Shown piece after piece: positions 1-8,389 of a DNA stretch of 64,000 bases. Location of the stretch: positions 1-64,000 of the forward strand of contig NZ_BBJB01000050.1 of NCBI RefSeq assembly GCF_016584665.1. The letters are read 5' to 3'. The notes under the pieces are model-generated. The model made no database searches and was not told where the DNA came from. It saw only the letters and a list, made by a program, of their open reading frames with translations. This DNA comes from Pseudanabaena sp. lw0831 (GTDB lineage: Bacteria > Cyanobacteriota > Cyanobacteriia > Pseudanabaenales > Pseudanabaenaceae). Made by a program: the position numbers and the translations under genes. Every line of letters starts with the position of its first letter. The stretch's first letter is position 1.

Positions 1-331
1 CAATATTTTGCAGCACTCGCTTGAGTTGTTTCGGTGATTGATTCACCCATTGTTTTATTTGTTCTTGCTGCTCAAGGGTAAACGTGGATTTACGACCTCG
101 CCCTGCTCGGTCACATAATCCCACCAACTTGAGCCTTTCCCAAGCCACAAACCAGTTATGAATCGTTTTGCGACTCACCCCAAAAATTTGCATCAGTTGC
201 GCTATCCTTATCCCTTGAGCGCTCAAAAGAATACAGTGTGCTCGTTGACGGATTGCAAAGCGGTGACTTTGACGATAGATTCTCCACAGTAGCTTTGTCG
301 TTTCAGGGGAAAGTGGAGCAATTAATCTCAC
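1..331 (-). CDS. IS630-type transposase, N-terminal part (cut by window edge)
   Basis: Reading the minus strand from a GTG at 331 gives an open frame that runs off the left edge of the window. It begins MRLIAPLSPETTKLLWRIY and contains a helix-turn-helix stretch around IAQLMQIFGVSRKTIHNWF, followed by the basic linker DRAGRGRKS. That is the usual DNA-binding N-terminal half of IS630/Tc1-mariner transposases. The catalytic DDE half would lie to the left of the window. Whether the element is whole cannot be seen. It marks the upstream side of the CRISPR operon as transposon-rich. The GTG start is a guess from the family's usual N-terminus; no clear ribosome binding site stands out. Confidence 0.75.
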   Translation of the reverse strand, partial: MRLIAPLSPETTKLLWRIYRQSHRFAIRQRAHCILLSAQGIRIAQLMQIFGVSRKTIHNWFVAWERLKLVGLCDRAGRGRKSTFTLEQQEQIKQWVNQSPKQLKRVLQNI

Positions 332-684
332 AGTAATTAGATCACAATTAAGTAATCCTTAGAATCTTCCCATTACTATGAATATGTGTAAATAATTCTG
401 CATATCTACTTAGCAAAGACGGAAGGCGGAAGGAAAAAATATGGAACAAATTTTTGGCTTTTAACTTTTAACTTTTTCCTTGATAGGCGATCGCAAAAAA
501 TAAAAGTTGTAACAACCCCAACTTTGGAACGCGCCCTTTCCTTATATCCTGTTATACTGCTAGAAATTTTAGATAAATCACTGATTAAGCATCTAGCTAC
601 TGCCAGCAACTCAATACGAAAGTACATACAGACTTAGCGATCGCCCCTTACTCGATATCAAGTTTTAGGAAAGGATTCAGACAA
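332..684. other. Intergenic region upstream of the type III operon
   Basis: About 350 bases separate the transposase fragment from cas10. The sequence is AT-rich, with oligo-T/A runs such as ttttaacttttaacttttt near 459 and one HIP1-like gcgatcgc. The promoter of the operon must lie here, but I cannot pick a -10/-35 pair with confidence. A possible ribosome binding site (AGGAAAGGA, about 668-676) stands shortly before the cas10 ATG. A small open frame on the minus strand (406-627) has a composition unlike a real protein and is not called. Confidence 0.4.
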
Positions 685-2961
685 ATGGCAACAAACCACA
701 AGAAAGACATTACGATCGCATTAGCATGGTGTCTTGCTTGGGGCGAACAAAAACAACCGCAGTTTGAGATCTCAGTACTGCAAGAAATGCGACAGGCACT
801 CCATAGCGATCGCCAAGTACCCGAAGCAGTGCGATCGATAGTCGAGCAAGTCCAGCAACTCCAAAATATTAGTGAACATTACTTCCCTGAAACCCTGCAA
901 CAGTTTCAGAATGAATATAGCGAAATCTGGAATCAACAGACCAAAATCGGGTTGGTGAATGGTGGAGCAACCAAGATCAAACAATATGTATTTGAATCTT
1001 CCAAGATTCAAGATATTAGGGGCGCTTCCGCATTACTCGATTATGTCAATCTTATTGAGCTAAAAGAATTCTTTCGGAAAAATCGCATAATCGATATCTC
1101 ACAATGGCTACAGAAAAATTTTCCCGATCTTCAAGAAGCGCTGATTAGTGAGCTAATCGTCTACTCCACAGGTGGAAATATCCTCGCCTTCTGTCCAGCC
1201 GCATACATCAATGACTTGGCAAACGCTATTGAAAAGCGCTATACCCACGTTACCCTAACCGCTAACTCCTGTGCTGTCGGCGACACCTTTCGCTTGGCAG
1301 AGATTCGCTTTGGACTCTTGCAAGAAAAAATTGAAGATACCAACTGGTTAGACTGGTATCGCCAAAACCATCAGAACCCCATAGTCCAAGCTTGCATCGG
1401 CAAATCTAAAGATGGATCACCAGATCTAGAAGCATTCCGCAATTATCAAAGCTTTAACGCAATTACTACAAAACTCGCTGTTCTCTTTAACCAAAGACGT
1501 AGCGGTAATGAATTTAGCGATCGCCCCAGCCGCGCCTATCCACCAATATTTGAGACCCACCCGTATCTTATAAGAGATGAGCCAGATCGGCGATCTTCCA
1601 CGATTCAAGTAGACTTGCCAAATAAACCACATTTCTCAGAGGCAGTTGCTCGTAAACGCGCCACTAGCGAAAGAGTAAAAAAAGATGCTCCAATACCTAA
1701 CTGGTATCGCGAAAGTTCACTAAATCAAACTTGGCAGCCACCAGAAGTGGAAGGCTGGATTTCTCGCTTCAATGAATTTCTGGAAGAAAATCCTACCCAA
1801 AAACAGCAATACTATCAAAGCATATCGCCCGAAGCTGTTGATATTGCTCAGTCCCTTAAGCATATTAGTAATATGAGTAAAGGTTTTGTCGCACATATCT
1901 ATGCTGATGGCAACAACATGGGTGGTTACATTCAAAAAATCCGCACACCCGAAAGATACAAAGAGTTCAGCCAAGATATTTCCCTAGCCACAGAATACGC
2001 TGTTTACCAAGCTCTATCAGAACATTTACACCCCCATACCCTCAAAAATATTAACGATCCTGAGTCAAGGCTGCAAGACGGTGCTCTCATTCATCCTTTT
2101 GAAATTATTACTATCGGCGGTGATGACATCTTACTGATCGTTCCCGCCAATAAAGCATTAGAAATAGCCAAAACAATTTGCGAACAGTTTGAGCAAATCC
2201 TACTCAAGCAAACCGATCTCAAGGTAGAGATTTCAGGAGATTATCGAGTTCCCCCATCAAGCAAGCCAGTTAACCTTAGCAAATTTCATCGATATCTGCC
2301 CACAGCAACAGCCCCATCACAATGTCAGATCAGTGTTTCCGCAGGTTTACTCATCGCCTCCGATGACACGCCGATCTATTACGCCAAAAAGTTAACAGAT
2401 GACCTTCTCAAATCCGCCAAAAAGCGTGGTAAATCCTTAAAAGATGATGGCTATATTGGCGGCACAATTGACTTTCTCTCGATGAAGGCAGTCACAATGA
2501 TTTCTTCTAATATCGAAAAATTTCGGAAGCAAGGGCTAACTAAAGGAAATTTAAGATTCTATGCCGCACCCTATACTCTCCATGAGTTAGGTGGATTGAT
2601 AGCAGTTGTTAAAGCTCTAAAAAAAGCCAAGTTCCCAAAATCACAGCTCTATCAAATTCGTACCTTATTAGAGAATGGCAAGCATACCGCTATTCTCAAC
2701 TATCGTTACTTCCGAGTTCGTCTCAAAACAGGACAACCAGAACTACAACAAGAATTTGAAGAGGCGTGGTGCAAAGCCAAAACCAATGAAGGATATATCG
2801 CTCCTTGGATGTACGATGACGGAGCCAGAGAATATAAGCATGAACCTTTTTATGAAACAATCTGGCGCGATATTGTGGATATTTATGACTTTATTGAAGA
2901 TCCTGAAGAGCCAACGGATAGAGCATTTGAAGAGTTATTAGCGCAGGAGGTAAAGTCATGA
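685..2961 (+). CDS. cas10: Cas10, large subunit of a type III-D CRISPR effector
   Basis: This 758-residue protein is the signature subunit of type III CRISPR complexes. It binds the crRNA 5' end region and, on target RNA binding, makes cyclic oligoadenylates. The palm-domain cyclase motif GGDD is seen at residues 478-481 (within ITIGGDDILL). A first palm-like segment with ADGNNMGGYI lies near residue 408. A C-terminal helical region follows the palm. I see no HD motif in the N-terminal region, so single-stranded DNase activity is probably absent, as is common in type III-D. It is the first gene of a run of overlapping genes and ends in an ATGA overlap with the next one. It could alternatively be named a Cmr2/Csx11-like variant; the neighbours Csx10 and Csx19 favour III-D. 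Confidence 0.93.
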   Translation: MATNHKKDITIALAWCLAWGEQKQPQFEISVLQEMRQALHSDRQVPEAVRSIVEQVQQLQNISEHYFPETLQQFQNEYSEIWNQQTKIGLVNGGATKIKQYVFESSKIQDIRGASALLDYVNLIELKEFFRKNRIIDISQWLQKNFPDLQEALISELIVYSTGGNILAFCPAAYINDLANAIEKRYTHVTLTANSCAVGDTFRLAEIRFGLLQEKIEDTNWLDWYRQNHQNPIVQACIGKSKDGSPDLEAFRNYQSFNAITTKLAVLFNQRRSGNEFSDRPSRAYPPIFETHPYLIRDEPDRRSSTIQVDLPNKPHFSEAVARKRATSERVKKDAPIPNWYRESSLNQTWQPPEVEGWISRFNEFLEENPTQKQQYYQSISPEAVDIAQSLKHISNMSKGFVAHIYADGNNMGGYIQKIRTPERYKEFSQDISLATEYAVYQALSEHLHPHTLKNINDPESRLQDGALIHPFEIITIGGDDILLIVPANKALEIAKTICEQFEQILLKQTDLKVEISGDYRVPPSSKPVNLSKFHRYLPTATAPSQCQISVSAGLLIASDDTPIYYAKKLTDDLLKSAKKRGKSLKDDGYIGGTIDFLSMKAVTMISSNIEKFRKQGLTKGNLRFYAAPYTLHELGGLIAVVKALKKAKFPKSQLYQIRTLLENGKHTAILNYRYFRVRLKTGQPELQQEFEEAWCKAKTNEGYIAPWMYDDGAREYKHEPFYETIWRDIVDIYDFIEDPEEPTDRAFEELLAQEVKS

Positions 2962-3680
2962 TTACTCTAGATTCTTTAAGAAATGCGATTGAGACTATCT
3001 CAATTACAGCAGTTATCGATTCAGCCTTGAGTGTCGGAGCTGGTGGCTCTGCTGGCTCCTTAGCGGATAAGCCCATTATTCGCAATGCCGAAAAGAATTT
3101 GCTAATTCCTGCATCACAAGTTAAAGGGCGCTTACGTCATGAGTGCGAAAAAATTGCCAGAGCTTTAAAATGGGATATTTGCGAATCACCTAAACCTGAA
3201 ACAATGTGTCCACAAAGGAAGGGACTATCTGGCAATTTTGAACGTGATGAGTATCGGGTCAGGGGAGAACAGCATTGCTTAATTTGTCAAATTTTTGGAA
3301 ATTCTGTTTTACCATCACGTCTTCTCTTCGACGATCTCATTTGCATTGAAAATCCAAATAATTTACCAGAAGTGATCCGCCCTGGGGTGACGATCAATCG
3401 TCGTCGCCAAACTGCCGAAGAAAGCAAACTCTATTTTCTAGAGACTTCTCCCGCAAATGCCAATTTGCGATTTACAGGTCAGATTCATTTGTTGCCCAAC
3501 TGGTCAAGCGATCGCCCTGACTTTGCGAAGGCACTTATATATGCAGGGCTAAGGCATATCAATGCTTTGGGTGGTAGCAGATCCGCAGGCTTAGGCTGGC
3601 TACATTGGGAAATAGACTCATCTAACTTAGCAATTGAAGATGAGATTTGGAGCTTTTTAGCTAAAGGTGGTGAACGATGA
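2958..3680 (+). CDS. Cas7-type RAMP protein (Csm3-like), type III-D
   Basis: A 240-residue backbone protein of the RAMP superfamily. Seen: the loop NLLIPASQVKGRLRHECE (equivalent to the usual PGSSLKG motif), a cysteine group (CES, MCPQ, CLICQIFG) that probably binds zinc, and the C-terminal glycine-rich loop GGSRSAGLGWL. Cas7 proteins coat the crRNA and cut target RNA at regular intervals. Translation is coupled to cas10 by the shared ATGA, and the stop overlaps the csx10 start the same way. One of four Cas7-like genes in the operon; the short length and cysteines suggest an end position in the filament, but that is inference. Confidence 0.85.
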   Translation: MITLDSLRNAIETISITAVIDSALSVGAGGSAGSLADKPIIRNAEKNLLIPASQVKGRLRHECEKIARALKWDICESPKPETMCPQRKGLSGNFERDEYRVRGEQHCLICQIFGNSVLPSRLLFDDLICIENPNNLPEVIRPGVTINRRRQTAEESKLYFLETSPANANLRFTGQIHLLPNWSSDRPDFAKALIYAGLRHINALGGSRSAGLGWLHWEIDSSNLAIEDEIWSFLAKGGER

Positions 3681-4939
3681 AACGCATTAATCTAGAAATT
3701 AAAGCCGTATCACCATTAGCGATCGGGCGACAAAAACCTGGTGGCTCAGTGAGTGAAGCCGATGAGTATATATCTGGGACAGTGATTCGTGGTGCGATCG
3801 CATCGCAAATTTTGCAACAATCAGGTCGCTCGTCAGAGGATCTATCTCAGAATGGTGGCGACTTTCAGCAATTATTTCTTAGCGATCGCCCCGCCATTTT
3901 TCAAAATGCTTATTTAGCAACTGTTGACGATCCATATATCCTCTTACCAGAAGTTTCTGTTTTGCCTAGTACGGCGTTAAGTTCTAAAAATAGAGCTGGA
4001 TTTAAGCCTAAGTATAATGGCGTTTTTGATAGTCTCATTGATAGCTTTTGTGCTGAATCTTACGGTCGTTTGTACGATCCAAACTGTCCAACTGATGGCA
4101 GCCTTGTTCATGCTTTTGCAAGTTTTTATGGCAAAGTAAAGAGTCGGAATGAAAACAAGAATGAGCACCAGTATTTTAAGACCTCTACTAATAACCGCCT
4201 GTTAACTAGAGTAGGAATTAATCGCCGTAGATCTGTATCTGAAGAGCAAATTCTTTATAGTATTGAGGTTTTGAATGAATCACAAGAATATAAAAATAAG
4301 CCAATCATTTATCGAAGTTCTATATTTGTTGATGATAATATAGCAAATAGCTTGCAAAATTTTATCCAAGTCAATACTTCTAATTTCCGCTTGGGAGGCT
4401 CGGCTTCGAGAGGTTTAGGTAATACTAAAATCACTGCAAGCGAGCCAATTGAATTGGAATCTAATCTAGTAAATCGAGTTAATAGGTTCAATAAAAAACT
4501 AAAAAAACGTTGGAATGAGTGGCAGGTTTTTGGTAATGTCAATGAAGATATATTGTCGAATCGTAAGTGCTTCACTTTAGACTTACAATCTGATGCCATC
4601 TTGACTGAGCAATGGATGCGAACAACTATAATTTCTGCTGAAATGCTTAAAAAGTTTACAGATATCCAAGACTCATCTTTAAAGCTCCATGTTACTAATA
4701 GCAGCTATGACTATCGCTCTGGTTGGAATGCAGCTTGGGGCTTAATGAAAGATGTGGAAATGGTCACAAACAAAGGAGCAGTTTATTTATTTAGTGTATC
4801 TAGCGATCGTTTTGAAGAATGGGCTAAAGCGCTAGAAGATTTAGAAATCCGAGGTGTAGGCGATCGCACTTCTGAAGGTTTTGGACAAGTCCAAATTTGC
4901 AACGATTTTCATTTAGTACTCAGAGAGGAGGCAGTATGA
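3677..4939 (+). CDS. csx10: Csx10-like Cas5-type RAMP protein
   Basis: A 420-residue RAMP protein. The N-terminus (KAVSPLAIGRQKPGG, then YISGTVIRGAIASQIL) and the middle GINRRRSVSEEQILYSIE fit the Csx10 family, the Cas5-type subunit that is a type III-D signature. Glycine-rich loops occur at LGGSASRGLGNT and, near the C-terminus, RGVGDRTSEGFGQV, so two RAMP-like halves may be present. Cas5-type subunits cap the crRNA 5' tag next to Cas10. The gene overlaps its upstream neighbour by four bases and its stop overlaps the next start by four bases, which shows co-translation. The family call rests on remembered motifs and context, not on a search. Confidence 0.82.
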   Translation: MKRINLEIKAVSPLAIGRQKPGGSVSEADEYISGTVIRGAIASQILQQSGRSSEDLSQNGGDFQQLFLSDRPAIFQNAYLATVDDPYILLPEVSVLPSTALSSKNRAGFKPKYNGVFDSLIDSFCAESYGRLYDPNCPTDGSLVHAFASFYGKVKSRNENKNEHQYFKTSTNNRLLTRVGINRRRSVSEEQILYSIEVLNESQEYKNKPIIYRSSIFVDDNIANSLQNFIQVNTSNFRLGGSASRGLGNTKITASEPIELESNLVNRVNRFNKKLKKRWNEWQVFGNVNEDILSNRKCFTLDLQSDAILTEQWMRTTIISAEMLKKFTDIQDSSLKLHVTNSSYDYRSGWNAAWGLMKDVEMVTNKGAVYLFSVSSDRFEEWAKALEDLEIRGVGDRTSEGFGQVQICNDFHLVLREEAV

Positions 4940-5400
4940 GCTTAGAAACCCCAAATATAGATTCTAAATCTAAAATAGATTCTACAGAACTTAAAGTTCA
5001 GCGCAGTATTCGTCAGGCTGAAGATGAAATTGTTACAGCAATTCAAACTGCTCTAGATGAATGTCAATATGGTAAATCTGGTAGAGATATTCTTGAAGAG
5101 TCGCAATTTCGTAATTTAGTGCGAGTTTCGGACACGACAGATAGTGCTGAAGTTATTAAAAACTTTTTGCGCTATCAGGTTGGGCGTGATACTAAATGGG
5201 GCAGAGGCGATCAGTCCCTTGCCACCAGAATCATTAGTGATATTGACGTAAGAATTAAAGCGATCGCTCAGGCTATTGCGAATACTACTAAATCAGGAGA
5301 TTTCAAACCAATACATCTGGAACTGATTAGGCGATATCTGGGCTATGGCGCACGCCATCTCAAGTATCTACGCGATGGGAAGACAGCACCTAGTAACTAA
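4936..5400 (+). CDS. Cas11-like small subunit of the type III-D complex
   Basis: A protein of about 154 residues, predicted all-helical. I chose the ATG at 4936 (MSLETPNIDSK) because it follows GAGGAGG and overlaps the csx10 stop; a longer frame from 4897 would overlap csx10 by 43 bases. The C-terminal helix contains RRYLGYGARHLKYLRDG. An aromatic/arginine helix of this kind is typical of the small subunits (Csm2/Cmr5/Cas11) that line the inner belly of the complex and contact target RNA. The gene position between csx10 and the other RAMP genes supports that role. A similar motif recurs in the last gene of the operon (9448-10119). Confidence 0.7.
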   Translation: MSLETPNIDSKSKIDSTELKVQRSIRQAEDEIVTAIQTALDECQYGKSGRDILEESQFRNLVRVSDTTDSAEVIKNFLRYQVGRDTKWGRGDQSLATRIISDIDVRIKAIAQAIANTTKSGDFKPIHLELIRRYLGYGARHLKYLRDGKTAPSN

Positions 5401-5424
5401 ATATCCTTTTTGGAGATAAGCGCT

Positions 5425-6003
5425 ATGACGGCAATACAAACGCAGAAACGATACTTTAGTCCAACTGAATATCTAGAGCTAGAAGAAGTCGCCGCATTTA
5501 GGAATGAATATCATGATGGAGAAATTGTCCCGATGACGGGTGGTACTGCTGAACATAACCAGATTGCGATTAATTTAGTGACATATTTTCAATCGCTACT
5601 AAAAGGCAAAGAATATCGCCTTTATGTCAATGATATGCGGCTGTGGATACCTCGTTATCGTGAATATACCTATCCTGATGTGATGTTGATCGATGGTAAG
5701 CCAGTGTTTGAGGGTGATAATCGCACGACAGTTATTAATCCATCGGTGATTATTGAAGTTTTATCCAACTCAACTAAAAATTACGATAAAGGAGAAAAAT
5801 TCGATTACTACAGGTCTATTCCTGAGTTCAAAGAATATATTCTTGTCGAGCAATATCAACCTTATGTTGCTCAATATAAAAAAACAAATGAAGGCTGGCT
5901 ATTAACTGAATATGAATCCCTAGATTCGGTTTTAACGATGTATGCGATCGCTTTGCAAATCCCCCTCTCTGAAATCTACGATTTGGTTGACTTTATCCGC
6001 TAG
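5425..6003 (+). CDS. Uma2-family PD-(D/E)XK nuclease-like protein inside the cas operon
   Basis: The 192-residue product matches the Uma2 / DUF820 family, which is expanded in cyanobacteria and has a restriction-endonuclease-like fold. Seen: FRNEYHDGEIVPMTGGT, then YPDVMLIDG (acidic residue of the core) and PSVIIEVLSNSTKNYDKGEKFDYY (E-x-L then K). I chose the ATG at 5425 over an upstream TTG at 5410, because TTTTGGAG stands just before it. It lies between cas11-like and cas7-like genes in the same orientation, with a 24-base gap before it and a 29-base gap after, so it is probably co-transcribed. Uma2 genes are common standing alone, so it may be a chance insertion. A role as a nuclease that assists the type III response is possible but unproven. 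Confidence 0.85.
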   Translation: MTAIQTQKRYFSPTEYLELEEVAAFRNEYHDGEIVPMTGGTAEHNQIAINLVTYFQSLLKGKEYRLYVNDMRLWIPRYREYTYPDVMLIDGKPVFEGDNRTTVINPSVIIEVLSNSTKNYDKGEKFDYYRSIPEFKEYILVEQYQPYVAQYKKTNEGWLLTEYESLDSVLTMYAIALQIPLSEIYDLVDFIR

Positions 6004-6032
6004 AAAACTGATTTAATAGTGAAATAGATATT

Positions 6033-6875
6033 ATGTTTGACACTTTCAGAAATCGCTTAGAAATAACTGGAACTCTTAAGACTGTAACTGCTTTGCGAGT
6101 CAGTGCGGGACGCTCAACTGAGCCAATTGGTTCAGATTTGCCTGTGATTAAAGATGCCTTTGGTCGTCCGTTAATTCCAGGATCGAGTTTTAAGGGAGCC
6201 TTGCGATCGCGCCTTGAAAGCTTTTTACGTGGAATTGATTTACAGCTCGCTGAAGACCCATCCGTTCTCTCTAGTTCTTCTCGCATTACACAAGTTAATG
6301 CTCTTAAAGAGCGATTGAAAGATGATGCCCTTTTCAATACTGAGATCTTGAAGCAAACTGATTTAGCCTCCCATCTATTTGGTTCACCTTGGCTTGCTAG
6401 TAAATTTCAAGTACGAGACTTAACAGTATTGCCTGACAATTGGTTTGGACAATATCAAGAACGCGATGGTGTAGCTATTGACCGTGATACGGAAACTGCG
6501 GCAGATGGCAAACTGTATGATTTTCAAGTAGTACCTGCGGGAACTCCCTTTGAATTTAAAGCTATAGTCGAAAATGCTGAAAAGCATGAGTTAGGTTTAT
6601 TAACGATCGGTTTACATCAGTTTGAAACTGAACAAATTCCTCTTGGTGGAGGGCGATCGCGTGGTTTAGGCGTTGTGCGTTTAGCTATCGAGCAGTTACG
6701 ATGGTTTGATGCAGAGGGAAGCCCCGATAAATTAATCGAATATCTCCAAAGACTTATTACCAAAGATTCTACAGTCTATGTGGATGTAGGGCAAAATCTC
6801 AAAGATGATTGGATACAAGCATTGATCGAGCATTTGAGACAAACAGTTAGCGATCGCGCTACAGCATCAGTATAA
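6033..6875 (+). CDS. Csm3-like Cas7 RAMP protein, type III-D
   Basis: A 280-residue RAMP protein with the standard order: TGTLKTVTALRVSAG, the acidic stretch DLPVIKDAFGRPLIPGSSFKGALRSRLE (the aspartate in this region is the usual RNA-cleaving residue of Csm3), the thumb-like SHLFGSPWLASKFQVRD, the GVAIDRDTETAADGKLYDF segment, and the glycine-rich loop GGGRSRGLGVVRL at residues about 207-219. This is the most typical Csm3 homologue in the operon and probably a repeated backbone subunit that cuts target RNA. It follows the Uma2 gene by 29 bases. Confidence 0.88.
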   Translation: MFDTFRNRLEITGTLKTVTALRVSAGRSTEPIGSDLPVIKDAFGRPLIPGSSFKGALRSRLESFLRGIDLQLAEDPSVLSSSSRITQVNALKERLKDDALFNTEILKQTDLASHLFGSPWLASKFQVRDLTVLPDNWFGQYQERDGVAIDRDTETAADGKLYDFQVVPAGTPFEFKAIVENAEKHELGLLTIGLHQFETEQIPLGGGRSRGLGVVRLAIEQLRWFDAEGSPDKLIEYLQRLITKDSTVYVDVGQNLKDDWIQALIEHLRQTVSDRATASV

Positions 6876-6914
6876 ATTTGAGAATTTAAATTGGATTAAT
6901 TTTGGAGATTTTCT

Positions 6915-7937
6915 ATGCACAAGCGACTGGTGAACCACTGCACGATCGCTCTTAGCCTTATTCCCGATGGACCAATCCTGATTAAGTCTGGCAAGGAAGG
7001 AGCCGATCCGACTAAGCCTGATATGGAGTTTGTCGAGACTTATCATGCAGGAGGCAAAACCATTTATCTCCCTGGCAGTAGCCTCAAGGGGGCGATACGC
7101 GCTCATGCTGAACGGATTGTGAGGACTGTAGGTAGCGATCAACGTCCCACTGACGACTCATCACAACTATGGGCAAATGACCCTTTAAACGATAAATATG
7201 ATTACTTGCCAGACAACAAATCTGGAAAATTAGGTGCAGAGATATATAAGCTCTCATCTTTCACAGATCAGTTATTCGGGAATACTTCTATTGCTAGTCG
7301 CATAAGAATTGAAGATGCTTATCCAGATGAAGAAGCACAACCTGTAAAAAAGGAAGAGCGTAACGGAGTGGCAATTGATCGCGTATTTGGCTCAGTGGCT
7401 GTGGGACCTTTTAACTATCAAGTTTGTACCGCAGGAGAGTTTAAAACTAAGATCCATCTTAAGAATTTTACCTTGGCTCAACTAGGCTTAATTGGCTTGG
7501 TACTACGAGATCTCAATGATGGCTGGTTTGGGATTGGCTTTGCAAAGTCTCGTGGACTAGGGACTGTTCAAGTAAAGCTAGACTCAGCTGTGGTTCAATA
7601 TCCTAGCTGTGAAATCAGAGATAATCAAATTCATGATTTTGGTCAGCAAAAGCGTTGGGCAAACAATACTTTGCTGGGAGCAGGTGAGTTTTTAGCATTA
7701 GAAGAAGCGAAACGTTATGGCTTTTTAACAGACCAAAATCAAGAAGATCGCCAAGATACTTCCGTTTTAGCTAAAAAAATGCAACTGACGTTTGGCTTAG
7801 AGAATAATCCATTGGATATCGATATAGGTGTACAACTGAGCTGGCATGGCAATGATGAAACGGGTGTTCCAAATTTGTTTCAATGTGCAGTGCAATCGTG
7901 GAGTAAAGTGCTGAAAGTAGAGAGGACGGCAGCATGA
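6915..7937 (+). CDS. Cas7-type RAMP protein with insertion, type III-D
   Basis: A 340-residue RAMP protein. Motifs: YLPGSSLKGAIRAHAERIVR, DQLFGNTSIASRIRIED, NGVAIDRVFGSVAVGPFNY and the terminal loop GFAKSRGLGTVQVKLD. A segment between about residues 65 and 115 and a C-terminal extension of some 100 residues after the glycine-rich loop make it longer than a minimal Csm3. Type III-D complexes are known to contain several distinct Cas7 proteins, some with insertions. GGAG stands 7 bases ahead of the ATG at 6915. The 3' end overlaps csx19 by ATGA. Confidence 0.85.
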   Translation: MHKRLVNHCTIALSLIPDGPILIKSGKEGADPTKPDMEFVETYHAGGKTIYLPGSSLKGAIRAHAERIVRTVGSDQRPTDDSSQLWANDPLNDKYDYLPDNKSGKLGAEIYKLSSFTDQLFGNTSIASRIRIEDAYPDEEAQPVKKEERNGVAIDRVFGSVAVGPFNYQVCTAGEFKTKIHLKNFTLAQLGLIGLVLRDLNDGWFGIGFAKSRGLGTVQVKLDSAVVQYPSCEIRDNQIHDFGQQKRWANNTLLGAGEFLALEEAKRYGFLTDQNQEDRQDTSVLAKKMQLTFGLENNPLDIDIGVQLSWHGNDETGVPNLFQCAVQSWSKVLKVERTAA

Positions 7938-8389
7938 GTGCTTTTGTGGGAATAAGTCAAAAACTTTTGTCTGCCGATGAACTTCAAAACCTCATCTCTA
8001 AACTAGCAAATGACTCTAGCTATTACTTTTTGCGCTGGGCAAATCGAGTCAGTGGAATTACTAAAAAGCTTGGAAATTTTCCTATGCTTGAAGGACAAAT
8101 GTTCAACTCTGAGTTAGAGCTAAGGTGGAAACAAAAAGGTGCTAACTATGAAGCATTTCTCTTAAGTTCGACTGCGCGTGAATATCCAAATTTTGAGCCA
8201 TTAGATCGAGAATGGGAAACCGAGGATAAAGATGCTTATTTTTATCCACCTACTGAAACTCGATTTCCTAAAGGATTTGATTATCCACCAGAGCTAAAGA
8301 TAGGTCAGCGTTACTTTAGGGATAAAAAAACTGCAACTGTGCATTTTGTTGCGCTAACGATTAAAAAATCGATTGGAGAAAAATCATGA
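7934..8389 (+). CDS. csx19: Csx19-like protein of type III-D
   Basis: A 151-residue protein. Features visible are a conserved-looking stretch YYFLRWANRVSGITKK, a Trp/Lys-rich segment ELELRWKQKGANYEAFLLSS and the tail RYFRDKKTATVHFVALTIK. Size, composition and position between two RAMP genes fit the Csx19 family, a non-RAMP subunit that is a type III-D marker. Its biochemical role is little understood; in a studied III-D variant it sits on the complex. It shares four-base overlaps with both neighbours. I assign it from context and remembered family features, so the name is less certain than the locus type. Confidence 0.7.
   Translation: MSAFVGISQKLLSADELQNLISKLANDSSYYFLRWANRVSGITKKLGNFPMLEGQMFNSELELRWKQKGANYEAFLLSSTAREYPNFEPLDREWETEDKDAYFYPPTETRFPKGFDYPPELKIGQRYFRDKKTATVHFVALTIKKSIGEKS

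Noticed and set aside
406-627. Minus-strand frame upstream of cas10
   Set aside because: Composition is random-like and it lies where the operon promoter is expected.
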